A program made the translations under genes and the position numbers. A stretch of DNA of 64,000 nt from FEN-1279 sp964501535 (lineage in GTDB: Bacteria; Bacteroidota; Ignavibacteria; Tepidaquicellales; Tepidaquicellaceae): positions 124,001 through 188,000 of the forward strand of contig CAZCSV010000003.1 in the NCBI GenBank assembly GCA_964501535.1. Reading direction: 5' to 3'. Below, one piece after another: positions 1 through 8,905 of the stretch (the stretch's first letter is position 1; each line of letters starts with the position of its first letter). The notes beneath the pieces are model-generated. The model was not told where the DNA came from. It did no database searches and was given only the letters and a program-made list of their open reading frames with translations.

Positions 1-1
1 A

Positions 2-892
2 GATGAAATTACCAGGAAATCGTGGGCATATTTTCAGGAAATAGAAAAAAGAGGCGGAATATTAAGAGCACTCGAATCAGGGTTCATACAGGAAGAAATC
101 GAGAAGACAGTAAGCGAGAAGAGAACAAATTTTGCAAAAAGAAGAACGACACAGATTGGCATCAATGCTTATGCAAATATAAAAGAGGAAAAGGCAGAAT
201 ACAGAGGAGTAGATTACAGGGATACAATAAGAAAGAGATACAGTGAAAATTCACAAAAGAAGTACAAAGAAGACTACGAGGAGTTTTTGAAAAAATTAGA
301 TATTGTAGGAAATTCAGAAAATTTATTTAAATATTCCTCTGCGGCAATTGAAAAAGGGGCAACAATTTTTGAAGTTGCATCGAGCATAAGAAGAGACAGC
401 GGGAAAGGAATCAACATAAGACCTTTAAAGGTATACAGGACAGCGGAAATTTTCGAGGAGTTGAGGGATGCATCTTTAGAATACAAGAGAAAAAACGGAG
501 TTCTTCCGAAAGTATTTTTGTTACCGATGGGACCGCTCAAGCAGAACAAAGCGAGGTCTGATTTTTCGAAAGGATTTTTTGAAATCGGAGGGTTTGAAGT
601 GGTTTCCACGCAACGTTTCCACACAATCGAGGCGGCAATAGATGCGGGAATAAAATCAAATTCGAAAATCATAGTAATATGTTCGACGGACGAGACATAC
701 CCCGAACTTGTACCTCCAATCGTAAAAGGAATAAAAGCGGAGGATAAAGATAAGATAATAATAGTAGCAGGATATCCGAAGGATTATGTTGACCAGTTTA
801 AAGAGGCCGGAGTAGACGACTTTATATTTCTCGGTTGTGATGCACATAAAACAATAAAATCTCTAATGACGAAGACAGGAGTGATAAAATAA
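2..892 (+). CDS. mutA: Methylmalonyl-CoA mutase small subunit, 3' part
   Basis: This is the small subunit of the heterodimeric adenosylcobalamin-dependent methylmalonyl-CoA mutase. With MutB it interconverts succinyl-CoA and methylmalonyl-CoA in the cytoplasm. About 296 codons are visible and the frame is open to the left edge, so the start lies outside the window. The family stretch QIGINAYAN is seen near base 160. The last ~120 residues form a flavodoxin-like domain resembling the B12-binding domain of MutB. It lacks the DxHxxG cobalt-ligand motif, as expected of MutA, which does not bind the cofactor. The stop codon TAA (890-892) shares one base with the ATG of mutB, so the two are probably translationally coupled. 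The first internal start-like codon, near 287, lies inside the domain and is not the real start. Confidence 0.9.
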   Translation, partial: DEITRKSWAYFQEIEKRGGILRALESGFIQEEIEKTVSEKRTNFAKRRTTQIGINAYANIKEEKAEYRGVDYRDTIRKRYSENSQKKYKEDYEEFLKKLDIVGNSENLFKYSSAAIEKGATIFEVASSIRRDSGKGINIRPLKVYRTAEIFEELRDASLEYKRKNGVLPKVFLLPMGPLKQNKARSDFSKGFFEIGGFEVVSTQRFHTIEAAIDAGIKSNSKIIVICSTDETYPELVPPIVKGIKAEDKDKIIIVAGYPKDYVDQFKEAGVDDFIFLGCDAHKTIKSLMTKTGVIK

Positions 893-3072
893 TGAAGATA
901 CCCGATTTCACCAAAATAGAGCTCGTGTTTAAATCAAAATCCGTTTCCAAAAAAGAATGGGAAGAGAAATTAAAGAAAGCAACCGGAAAGACTGCAGAAG
1001 AATTCGTCTGGCATACGATGGAGCAGATACCGGTAAATCCATTATATACGGAAGAAGACACAAAGAACTTCGAGCATTTAACTTACATGCCGGGTGTTCC
1101 GCCGTTTCTGCGGGGACCTTATTCAACGATGTACGTACAAAGGCCGTGGACGATAAGGCAGTACGCGGGATTTTCAACGGCAGAGGAGAGCAATGCTTTT
1201 TATGCGAGGAATCTTGCGGCGGGACAAAAAGGTTTATCGGTAGCGTTTGATTTAGCTACACACAGGGGATACGATTCGGACCACGAGAGAGTGGTTGGTG
1301 ACGTAGGTAAAGCTGGTGTAGCAATAGATTCGGTAGAAGACATGAAAATTTTATTTTCGGGAATTCCGCTTGACAGGATGTCGGTTTCGATGACAATGAA
1401 CGGAGCTGTGCTTCCGGTACTTGCATTTTACATTGTTGCGGCGGAAGAGCAGGGAGTAAAATGGGAACAGCTTACCGGTACGATTCAGAACGATATATTA
1501 AAAGAGTACATGGTGAGAAACACTTACATATATCCGCCCGAGCCATCGATAAAATTAATTGCGGATATATTCAAGTTCACGTCACAAAACATGCCGAAGT
1601 TCAACAGCATAAGCATTTCGGGTTATCATATGCAGGAAGCAGGGGCTACTGCCGATTTGGAAATGGCATATACACTTGCTGATGGACTTGAATATGCACG
1701 GACAGGAATAAAAGCAGGAATGGATATAGATGCATTTGCTCCGAGGTTATCGTTTTTCTGGGCGGAAGGTATGAATTATTTTATGGAAGTTGCAAAGCTT
1801 CGAGCGGCGAGGGTGATATGGGCAAAGTTAATAAAGATGTTCAATCCGAAGAATCCGAAATCGATGGCTTTAAGGACGCACTCACAAACATCGGGATGGA
1901 GTTTAACGGAGCAGGACCCGTTTAACAATGTAATTAGGACCTGTATGGAAGCGATGGCGGCGGCTTTAGGGCATACGCAGTCACTTCATACGAATTCGCT
2001 TGACGAGGCGATTGCATTGCCAACAGATTTTTCTGCAAGGATTGCAAGAAACACACAGCTTTATTTACAGGAAGAAACCGGTATTACGAAAGTGATTGAC
2101 CCGTGGGGCGGTTCGTATTATGTTGAATATCTGACCGATGCACTGCTTAAAAAAGGCTGGGAGCACATACTCGAGATTGAATCTTACGGCGGAATGACAA
2201 AGGCGATAGAAGCAGGAATTCCGAAGATGAGGATTGAAGAAGCATCGGCGAGAAGGCAGGCGAGAATTGATTCCGGGAAAGAGGTTATAGTAGGGGTAAA
2301 CAAATACAGGTTAGAAAAGGAATCCCCGATAGAAATATTGGAAGTAGACAACACAGCAGTAAGGAATTCACAAATAAAAAGATTAAAAGAAGTAAAAGCA
2401 AAAAGAGAACAAGCCGAAGTAGACTCCTGTCTGGAAGCGCTAACAAAATGCGCCGAAGGCGGAGAGGGTAATTTGCTGGATTTATCTATAAAAGCCGCAA
2501 GAGCAAGGGCGACATTAGGAGAGATTTCTTTTGCTTTGGAAAAAGTATGGGGGAGGTTCCAGGCCATGACAAGAACAATTTCGGGTATATATAACACCGA
2601 ATACGGAAGCGATAAAGACGATAAAGTTTTAATCGCAAGAAAGATGACAGACGACTTTGCAAAAAAGGAAGGACGCAGACCGCGCATTATGATAGCGAAA
2701 ATGGGACAGGACGGGCACGACAGAGGTGCAAAGGTTGTGGCGACGGCGTATGCAGATATGGGTTTCGACGTGGATATGGGACCGCTCTTCCAGACGCCGG
2801 AAGAGACAGCTAAGCAGGCGGTGGAAAACGACGTACACGTTATAGGAATGAGTTCGCTCGCAGGCGGACATAAAACGCTTCTGCCGCAACTGGTTGAAGA
2901 ATTAAAGAAACTCGGAAGAGAAGATATAATAGTAATTTGCGGCGGGGTAATTCCGGCGCAGGATTACGATTACCTGTACGAGCACGGAGCGGCGGCAATA
3001 TTCGGACCGGGAACGAAGATACCCGAAGCGGCAATAAGGATAATGGAAGAGGTATCAAAACGCTTCTCATAA
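892..3072 (+). CDS. mutB: Methylmalonyl-CoA mutase large (catalytic) subunit
   Basis: This is the catalytic subunit of adenosylcobalamin-dependent methylmalonyl-CoA mutase (propionate/succinate interconversion), 726 residues, the usual length. The N-terminal two thirds is the substrate-binding TIM barrel, with RPWTIRQYAGFSTAEESN near residue 85. The C-terminal ~130 residues are the cobalamin-binding domain with MGQDGHDRGAK. His609 in the DGHDRG motif is the expected lower axial cobalt ligand, followed by the conserved GMSSLAGGH and CGGVIP stretches. The start overlaps the mutA stop by one base. meaB follows 92 bases downstream, the usual mutase-plus-chaperone arrangement. I see no cobalamin riboswitch in the visible DNA, but the operon start is outside the window. 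Confidence 0.97.
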   Translation: MKIPDFTKIELVFKSKSVSKKEWEEKLKKATGKTAEEFVWHTMEQIPVNPLYTEEDTKNFEHLTYMPGVPPFLRGPYSTMYVQRPWTIRQYAGFSTAEESNAFYARNLAAGQKGLSVAFDLATHRGYDSDHERVVGDVGKAGVAIDSVEDMKILFSGIPLDRMSVSMTMNGAVLPVLAFYIVAAEEQGVKWEQLTGTIQNDILKEYMVRNTYIYPPEPSIKLIADIFKFTSQNMPKFNSISISGYHMQEAGATADLEMAYTLADGLEYARTGIKAGMDIDAFAPRLSFFWAEGMNYFMEVAKLRAARVIWAKLIKMFNPKNPKSMALRTHSQTSGWSLTEQDPFNNVIRTCMEAMAAALGHTQSLHTNSLDEAIALPTDFSARIARNTQLYLQEETGITKVIDPWGGSYYVEYLTDALLKKGWEHILEIESYGGMTKAIEAGIPKMRIEEASARRQARIDSGKEVIVGVNKYRLEKESPIEILEVDNTAVRNSQIKRLKEVKAKREQAEVDSCLEALTKCAEGGEGNLLDLSIKAARARATLGEISFALEKVWGRFQAMTRTISGIYNTEYGSDKDDKVLIARKMTDDFAKKEGRRPRIMIAKMGQDGHDRGAKVVATAYADMGFDVDMGPLFQTPEETAKQAVENDVHVIGMSSLAGGHKTLLPQLVEELKKLGREDIIVICGGVIPAQDYDYLYEHGAAAIFGPGTKIPEAAIRIMEEVSKRFS

Positions 3073-3073
3073 T

Positions 3074-3114
3074 AAGTTATAAAGTTTATAAAGTTCGTAA
3101 AGTTTTTAAAGTTA
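3074..3114. repeat. Degenerate 9-bp tandem repeat between mutB and meaB
   Basis: Directly after the mutB stop there are four consecutive 9-base units of the form NTAAAGTTN (ATAAAGTTT, ATAAAGTTC, GTAAAGTTT, TTAAAGTTA), preceded by a partial unit AAGTT. The array lies in the 92-base gap before meaB and codes for nothing obvious. The role is unknown; slippage or a protein-binding array are both possible. Confidence 0.7.
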
Positions 3115-3164
3115 GATTAAGTAAAGACTTTCACTATTAGTTTAAAATTTTAACTCTTAATCTT

Positions 3165-4277
3165 TTGGTAAAGAAAAAACCAAATGAATATTTACCCGAC
3201 TGGGTTCCGGAGAATCCCTCGGAGGCATTTGCCACGAAGGTTATTCGGGGTGTTACGCCTGATTTAAAAAAATCTGAAGAAAGCAAAGGACAGAAAAGAG
3301 CACATCTGAAAATCGATGATTATTTCAAGGGTGTTTTAGAAGATAACAGGACTGTACTGGCAAGAACAATCACATTAATCGAGAGCAACTCCCCTGCCCA
3401 TTATGAGAAATCACAGGAAGTATTGAAAAAGCTATTGCCGTATTCGGGTAATTCGATTCGAATTGGTATTACCGGTTTCCCGGGAGCGGGAAAAAGCACG
3501 CTGATAGAGACTCTCGGACTTTATTTGATAAAGCAAGGACATAAAGTTGCAGTGCTGGCAATAGACCCGAGCAGTACGGTAACGAAAGGAAGCATACTCG
3601 GCGATAAAACACGTATGGAAAAGTTATCCCGGGAAAAAAACTGTTTCATTCGTCCTTCGCCATCGGAAGGAACGCTCGGAGGAGTAGCAAGGAAAAGCCG
3701 TGAAACGATGCTTGTATGCGAAGCGGCGGGATTCGATGTGATTCTGGTGGAAACGGTTGGTGTGGGACAGAGCGAGGTAACTGTTCGCTCGATGGTGGAT
3801 TTCTTTTTGCTCGTGATGATAGCGGGCGCGGGCGATGAATTACAGGGAATAAAAAAGGGTGTAATAGAGCTTGCAGATGCACTGGTGATAAATAAAGCGG
3901 ACGGGGAAAATAAACAGCGGGCATTGAGCACAAAGGCAGAATTTGCAATGGCATTGAAATACATTGCTCCGGCAACGAAAGAATGGCAGACGAATGCATT
4001 TACCTGTTCGGCTTTGACGGGAGAAGGGATAGAGAATATATGGAAAGTGATTATGAAATTCAAAGAGCAGACCAAATCGAGCGGAGTCTTCGATGGCAGA
4101 AGAAAAACTCAGGCGCTGGAGTGGGTTTATAATTTAGTGGAAGAGCAAATCAAAAAGAGTTTTTATACAAATCACGACGTGCAAAAATCCTTACCTAAAA
4201 TAGAGAAAGATATTTTATTGGGGAAAATCTTACCGACGACAGCGGCAGAGGTGCTGCTGAATATCTATAAAAAGTAA
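3165..4277 (+). CDS. meaB: MeaB/ArgK-type G3E GTPase, methylmalonyl-CoA mutase chaperone
   Basis: MeaB-family P-loop GTPase that protects methylmalonyl-CoA mutase and gates adenosylcobalamin loading and removal. The Walker A motif GFPGAGKS is at residues 104-111. The family signature AIDPSSTVTKGSILGDKTRM follows, then a switch region with ETVGVGQSE and the base-specificity motif NKAD near residue 245. The length (370) is slightly more than usual because of about 45 N-terminal residues before the first conserved block. The proposed start is a TTG with no convincing ribosome-binding site. No in-frame ATG fits better, so the start is uncertain while the identity is not. The position directly after mutAB supports the role. 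Confidence 0.93.
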   Translation: MVKKKPNEYLPDWVPENPSEAFATKVIRGVTPDLKKSEESKGQKRAHLKIDDYFKGVLEDNRTVLARTITLIESNSPAHYEKSQEVLKKLLPYSGNSIRIGITGFPGAGKSTLIETLGLYLIKQGHKVAVLAIDPSSTVTKGSILGDKTRMEKLSREKNCFIRPSPSEGTLGGVARKSRETMLVCEAAGFDVILVETVGVGQSEVTVRSMVDFFLLVMIAGAGDELQGIKKGVIELADALVINKADGENKQRALSTKAEFAMALKYIAPATKEWQTNAFTCSALTGEGIENIWKVIMKFKEQTKSSGVFDGRRKTQALEWVYNLVEEQIKKSFYTNHDVQKSLPKIEKDILLGKILPTTAAEVLLNIYKK

Positions 4278-4378
4278 TTAGCCACAGAGGACACAGAGAA
4301 GAGCGGTGCCACAGATTAGCTTCGCTGAACTAAGTTTCACAGATAAATAAATTTAGAGTTCTGAGTAATATATTCTGT
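4278..4378. other. Intergenic decayed repeat sequence after meaB
   Basis: The 325-base gap between meaB and the next gene contains no credible gene. Its first part holds GCCACAGAGGACACAGAG and TTTCACAGATA, words typical of decayed dispersed intergenic repeats. It also holds GATTAGCTTCGCTGA (4314-4328), which recurs at 22299-22313. A related stretch with AGAGCGG and TTTTCACAGATA lies at about 16381-16422. The rest of the gap is the palindromes listed next. Confidence 0.5.
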
Positions 4379-4440
4379 AAACCGTTGATACGGTTTATGA
4401 TATACTTTGCTTAAATAATCCCCACGGATAAAACCGCGGG
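4379..4440. repeat. Bipartite palindromic element, copy 1
   Basis: Two palindromes sit 24 bases apart: AAACCGTTGATACGGTTT (4379-4396) and CCCACGGATAAAACCGCGGG (4421-4440). The same pair, in the same order, spacing and orientation, recurs at 17824-17884 with cleaner arms. Such paired palindromes resemble REP/BIME elements. There is no transposase nearby. Confidence 0.7.
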
Positions 4441-4450
4441 ATATAAAAGC

Positions 4451-4481
4451 CCTCGTTCCCAAACTCAGTTTGGGAACGAGG
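4451..4481. repeat. REP-like palindrome, GTTCCC/GGGAAC type, copy 1
   Basis: The arm CTCGTTCCCAAACT and its exact complement are separated by one base (4452-4480), extended by a further C:G pair outside. An identical 29-base core occurs at 14695-14723. It could form a hairpin on either strand, but no T-tract follows here, so this copy is not a convincing terminator. Confidence 0.8.
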
Positions 4482-4522
4482 GGAAGAAGACTTTCGGAAC
4501 GAGAGAGAAAAATTCCCCCTCT

Positions 4523-4548
4523 GGTTACTACGCTCCAGCGTAGTAACC
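4523..4548. repeat. REP-like palindrome with CTCCAG core
   Basis: A perfect inverted repeat with 12-base arms GGTTACTACGCT and their complement around CC. The centre CGCTCCAGCG resembles that of the palindromes at 4559 and 15004, while the outer stem differs in sequence but still pairs. This suggests one family with compensatory changes. Confidence 0.8.
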
Positions 4549-4558
4549 AAAAGAATAA

Positions 4559-4588
4559 CTCGTTACAACGCTGGAGCATTGTAACGAG
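4559..4588. repeat. REP-like palindrome with GCTGGAG core
   Basis: Inverted repeat of 14-base arms (CTCGTTACAACGCT and a partner with one mismatch) around GG, in the opposite orientation to the copy at 4523. It lies 14 bases downstream of the 3' end of the minus-strand T9SS gene and may stop transcription or protect that mRNA end. Confidence 0.7.
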
Positions 4589-4602
4589 AAGAAACAAAAA
4601 AA

Positions 4603-5823
4603 TTACTTAATCAATATCATTCGTTTAGTATCGACAAAATTTCCTGTTGTCAGTCTATATAAATAAATCCCGCTTGCCATATTGCTTCCGTCGAATGCAG
4701 CTTCATAAGTACCAGATGAAAGTTTTTCGTTTACTAAATTTGCAACTTCTTTTCCGAGAATATCGAAGACGACCAACTTTACAAAACCCGAACTTTTAAC
4801 CTGAAACTTAATATTTGTAGTAGGATTAAAGGGGTTCGGATAGTTTTGGCTTAAAGAATATACAGATGGTATTTCTGAGCTGATGTTTTTTATTCCGATG
4901 AAATCTGATAATGGGCGGCGCCAAACGGAAGAATTATTTGTTCCTACAAAGATGTAATTGTTTGCAATCAATAATGAATAAATTCTCGGAATAACACCGA
5001 ATCCTTCATTTTTTTGAGACCAGCTTGTTCCGTTATTTGAGGAATAATACACTCCAACTTCTGTACCTGCAAAAAGTTTCGTGTCCGAAAGTGCAAGTGC
5101 CAAAACATTTTGATTATTTAAACCGTTATTCACTGCTATCCAGTTTGTTCCGTTATTTGTTGATTTATATACTCCCGCTATAGCTGTGCCTGCAAATATA
5201 TTCGTTCCTGAAACGGCAAATGATACAACAGACTGAGTTATTAATCCAACTGAAGTCCAACTTGAGCCGTTATTTGTAGATAAAAATACTCCGCCGTTAT
5301 AAGTTCCAGCAAAAATATTTGTTCCTGAAATAGCAAGAGCCTTAATATTTAGATTTGTCAATCCGTTATTTACGGTGGTCCAGCTCGCACCATTATTTGT
5401 TGATAAAAATACTCCTTCATTTCCTGTTCCTGCAAAAAGATTCGAACCAGAAACTGCAAGTGAAGAAATATATTTCCCGGTTAATCCAGCAGCAGTCCAA
5501 TTTGAACCGTTGTTTGTTGATAAAAATACGCCGCTTCCTAATCCTGCAAAAAGGTTAGCACCAGAAACAGCAAGTGCAGAAGTAGTAAAATCCGGACCAG
5601 GTAAACCGTTATTCACAGCAGTCCAGCTCGTACCATTATTTGTAGTTAAATATACTCCGCCAAGCGACGTCCCACAAAAAATATTTGTGCCTGAATTTGC
5701 TAAACAATATAGATTAGGAGGACCTGGTCCATTTGTCTGCACCCACTGGCACATACAATTTTCAATATTCAATGTACTATGTACAATAATGAGAACTAAA
5801 ATAGTGTAAATAACTTTTTTCAT
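4603..5823 (-). CDS. Secreted beta-propeller-like repeat protein with T9SS sorting domain
   Basis: Exported protein of unknown binding function, 406 residues. The N-terminal signal peptide has a hydrophobic segment at residues 4-20. It is followed by about seven repeats of 39-42 residues with the pattern NLFAGT..GVFLSTNNG.SWT, a YCF48/BNR-like four-stranded propeller blade motif. From about residue 325 there is a type IX secretion type A C-terminal domain, beginning QNYPNPFNPTTNIKF and ending DTKRMILIK, which would be recognised by the T9SS translocon and cleaved or anchored at the surface. A weak ribosome-binding site AAGGAAATAG precedes the ATG. The repeats are similar at the DNA level (period about 117-126 bases), implying recent internal duplication. 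A second protein of this type is at 51194. Confidence 0.88.
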   Translation of the reverse strand: MKKVIYTILVLIIVHSTLNIENCMCQWVQTNGPGPPNLYCLANSGTNIFCGTSLGGVYLTTNNGTSWTAVNNGLPGPDFTTSALAVSGANLFAGLGSGVFLSTNNGSNWTAAGLTGKYISSLAVSGSNLFAGTGNEGVFLSTNNGASWTTVNNGLTNLNIKALAISGTNIFAGTYNGGVFLSTNNGSSWTSVGLITQSVVSFAVSGTNIFAGTAIAGVYKSTNNGTNWIAVNNGLNNQNVLALALSDTKLFAGTEVGVYYSSNNGTSWSQKNEGFGVIPRIYSLLIANNYIFVGTNNSSVWRRPLSDFIGIKNISSEIPSVYSLSQNYPNPFNPTTNIKFQVKSSGFVKLVVFDILGKEVANLVNEKLSSGTYEAAFDGSNMASGIYLYRLTTGNFVDTKRMILIK

Positions 5824-6170
5824 AACTATTTCCTTTTTTAAAGTTTTGAATAATAATTAGTTGTTATTTCCTTTATAAATATAAAGACATAACAAGATGA
5901 AAACTGTATATCTATTAATAAATTACTTTTTTTGGAACAGATTTCTATTGCGAGCAAAACAAAAACTTTTTACAACTTTATTCTCCTCCGAATCAAGTTG
6001 GAAGACTAATCTTCATTTTTGCGGTTTGGTGTGTTATAAATTAATCGAGTTATAAAATAACTTCTCATATACATAAATAAAGTAATAAAAAAACATAAAA
6101 AAAGATATATATTTCAGTGGATAGAGTTTTTTGAGTTTTTGGAGCCGGGAGGGAGTTGTTAATTTCATGT
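5824..6170. other. AT-rich intergenic region without a recognisable gene
   Basis: The 420-base gap between two minus-strand genes is AT-rich and has no credible reading frame. It should hold the promoter of the T9SS gene at 4603-5823, but I cannot identify boxes with confidence. Its right end is the terminator of the TonB-dependent receptor gene (6171-6204). Confidence 0.5.
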
Positions 6171-6204
6171 AAAAAAAATCCTGATACGGTCAACCGAATC
6201 AGGA
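6171..6204 (-). terminator. Rho-independent terminator of the TonB-dependent receptor gene
   Basis: On the minus strand an 11-base arm TCCTGATTCGG pairs with CCGTATCAGGA (one mismatch) around TTGA and is followed by eight T residues. It begins 39 bases beyond the stop codon of the receptor gene. Confidence 0.85.
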
Positions 6205-6243
6205 ATTGTATTAAATACACGATAAGCTCTACAGGAATTATAT

Positions 6244-8739
6244 TTAATAATCTTCGCCGTTTTCATCGTTATTATTTTCCTGCCTTTTTTGTCTTCTTTC
6301 CTGTTTCTGCTGTTCGGTACCGAAGCGGTAAGACAGTGTAAGGAAGATATTTCTCGAATCACGTCTTCTGACAGACTGAGTATTTATTTCATCCGTTACG
6401 GATTCCATAGCGAACTTTTGAGTATTAAGGGCATCCGAGATTCTGAGTGTGATGCTCAGTCTTTTATTAAAGAAATCCTTTTTAACCGCAATATCGAGAG
6501 ACTGCATCGGGTCCATACTGCCGGTTGCAGTAATTCTTTTTCCGGAATAATTGTATCCGAACTGGACATCGAACAATTCGGGGAAGGTAAAATTCATCAT
6601 AAGTTTTCCAGCCCAGGTATTGCTCGAATTATCAAGGGCAGTTCCGATACTGCTTGTACCGGAGACCTTAGTATTGAAGTAGCTGATGCTTCCGTTCAAG
6701 GACCACCATTTATAGAGACTACCAGTTGCGATAAATTCCAGACCATAAGACTGAGAGTTAGCCATATTTTCAAAAGTGCTCAAAGACGTAACGGAGTCGA
6801 CAAGGTTAACGATTCTATTTATGACATCATCCACCCGTCTATAGAAGACCGAGCCTGTAAGTGTAACGGAAGTAAAATACTTCATATAGCCGAGTTCAAA
6901 TGCATTAATATATTCGGGTTTCAGGTAAGGATTTCCTTTCCTCAGATTCTGCGGGTCGCTGTAATCGATAAACGGATTTATTACGCGAAGGTTAGGTCTG
7001 TTAATTCTTCTTGTATAGCTAAGCTGGATTTCGTTAGTTTTTGTAATTGCCTGAGTAAGGTAGATGCTGGGGAAGAAGCTGAAATAATTATTTTCGTAAT
7101 CCTCGTTAGTAGTCAACTGACTGGATTTAGTAAACGTCTGTTCGACTCTCAAGCCGATTTGATACCCGAAGTTTTTATATGTATTACCATAATTCGCATA
7201 CGCGGAATACACCTGGTCTTTATAGGTAAAATCGTTGCTGGTCAGATAATTATAGACCCACGATTGAGAATTAAAGTCGAAATAATTCGAATTGAAGTTT
7301 GAATTAATATTCCTATAAACGCCTTTCACGCCCGCCTCGAGTTTGGATTTATTTTCCTCTCCAATCGGGAGGAAGTAATCCGACTGTCCCGAAAAAATAT
7401 CGAGGCTATATGTAGTATAATCTTTTTGTAACAATGATGTGCTTCCCGTAAAATAATCGAACTGATTGAGGTCTTCGGTTTCATCCTCGCTCGAGCGTGA
7501 ATACTGGAATGCGGTATTGAGTTCTTCCTTTTTCCTGTCGAATTTCAGTCTATGAGAGAAATTCACATCGAATCCTTCACCTGTTTCATCGTCGGAATTT
7601 TTTTTCAAATACATCTGGGTCATAATATTCTGGCCATTTAGGTTTTGATATAGTCCATCCTCATCACGGTTTCTGTCCCTGTAGTTATAATTAGCCGCAA
7701 GGCTGAAGAGATTTTTTTTATCAAAGTTATAATCAATTCCCAGCGAGCCGAAATGTCCGTTCATTTTCATATGAGCATTTTCGGTGGAGTTATAAAAATA
7801 GGTGGAGTCGTTATAGAATGTCTGCTGGTTGGTAGCTCCGTTTCCCCTCATATTAAAGAGTCTGTAGTTATAGCTACCGTAGAAATTGAATTTATTTTTC
7901 CTGAAGTTCAGGTTTACGGAGGTATTATATTTATCGCCTGTTCCGACATTAGTACTAATAGTACCGTTATATCCGTCGTCCTGTTGTTTTTTCAGGACAA
8001 TATTAATAATACCTGCAGTGCTTTCCGGGTCATATTTAGAGGACGGATTAGTCATAATCTCGATAGATTCAATCATCTTCGACGGTATCTGTTCCAGCAC
8101 AGCCGACGGGTCATTTCCGAGCATAGCCGAAGGTCTTCCATTTATAAGGATTTTAACATTACTACTTCCCCGAAGGCTGACATTTCCGTCGGCATCAACC
8201 GTAACAGAGGGAACATTTTTCAGGACATCCACGGCAGAGCCGCTTTCGCTTACGATGGTTTTTTCTACGTTAAACACTTTTTTATCGAGCTGGCTTTCAA
8301 ATACAGGGGCTTCCGCTTCGACCTCAATTTCTTTAGTCACCATTTCGTTCCCGGGTGATAATTTTATTGTACCGAGATTAACTTCAGGAGTTTCGTTATT
8401 TATCCTTAAATTATTTATTATCGTATTATTATAGCCGATAAAACTTATTTTAAGGAAATAGCGTCCATAGCCGGGTTCGAGGGTAAATTCCCCGTTTTTA
8501 TTCGTAGCCGCGCCTGTAGTCAGTGATGAATCCCTCAAGCCAAAAAGCTGAACGGTTGCAGATTCAACGGGAGCATTTGCGGAGCTATCAACGACTATTC
8601 CCGTTATTTTTCCTTTTTTATCGGAGCCTTTAAAATTTCTGTTATTTGGTTTGTCCTGCGAGAATGTTAAAGTCGAAAAAACTAAAACAAATAAGACTAA
8701 TTCTATTAATTTGATTTTCATTCCTAAATTTAGATTCAT
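6244..8739 (-). CDS. TonB-dependent receptor with carboxypeptidase-regulatory-like N-domain
   Basis: Outer-membrane receptor, 831 residues, of the type that imports large substrates (siderophores, cobalamin, glycans) using TonB-ExbBD energy. A signal peptide (about residues 7-28) is followed by a carboxypeptidase-regulatory-like beta-sandwich (about 43-120, GKITGIVVDSSANAPVESA). Then come a plug domain (about 165-255, with DVLKNVPSVTVDADGNVSLR and ILINGRPS) and a long beta-barrel rich in alternating aromatic strands. After the terminal strand (LSYRF) there is an unusual ~24-residue charged tail (QQKQERRQKRQENNNDENG). No TonB box or SusD partner is obvious, so the substrate is unknown. A Met at residue 7 is an equally good start. 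Confidence 0.9.
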   Translation of the reverse strand: MNLNLGMKIKLIELVLFVLVFSTLTFSQDKPNNRNFKGSDKKGKITGIVVDSSANAPVESATVQLFGLRDSSLTTGAATNKNGEFTLEPGYGRYFLKISFIGYNNTIINNLRINNETPEVNLGTIKLSPGNEMVTKEIEVEAEAPVFESQLDKKVFNVEKTIVSESGSAVDVLKNVPSVTVDADGNVSLRGSSNVKILINGRPSAMLGNDPSAVLEQIPSKMIESIEIMTNPSSKYDPESTAGIINIVLKKQQDDGYNGTISTNVGTGDKYNTSVNLNFRKNKFNFYGSYNYRLFNMRGNGATNQQTFYNDSTYFYNSTENAHMKMNGHFGSLGIDYNFDKKNLFSLAANYNYRDRNRDEDGLYQNLNGQNIMTQMYLKKNSDDETGEGFDVNFSHRLKFDRKKEELNTAFQYSRSSEDETEDLNQFDYFTGSTSLLQKDYTTYSLDIFSGQSDYFLPIGEENKSKLEAGVKGVYRNINSNFNSNYFDFNSQSWVYNYLTSNDFTYKDQVYSAYANYGNTYKNFGYQIGLRVEQTFTKSSQLTTNEDYENNYFSFFPSIYLTQAITKTNEIQLSYTRRINRPNLRVINPFIDYSDPQNLRKGNPYLKPEYINAFELGYMKYFTSVTLTGSVFYRRVDDVINRIVNLVDSVTSLSTFENMANSQSYGLEFIATGSLYKWWSLNGSISYFNTKVSGTSSIGTALDNSSNTWAGKLMMNFTFPELFDVQFGYNYSGKRITATGSMDPMQSLDIAVKKDFFNKRLSITLRISDALNTQKFAMESVTDEINTQSVRRRDSRNIFLTLSYRFGTEQQKQERRQKRQENNNDENGEDY

Positions 8740-8905
8740 ATATTAGTTACAATTTCTGTTATGTATTAAATTTTAAACAAATAAATATGAAATGTCGTTA
8801 CACATTCAGGCAAATTACTTATTGCCAATATATTAGATGCTTTTTTCGGTAAAAACGTTTAATAAAAAATAAAAAAATGAAAATTTTTACGCAGAATAAT
8901 ATTTG

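Noticed and set aside
22..246. Open frame with an apparent Met start at the left edge
   Set aside because: It lies in another frame of the mutA coding sequence, which reads through the same bases in frame 2 with MutA-like residues.
1..4277. Cobalamin riboswitch for the mutAB-meaB operon
   Set aside because: No B12-box-like structure is seen; the operon start is outside the window.
4379..4588. CRISPR array
   Set aside because: The palindromes differ from each other and there are no regular spacers of equal length.
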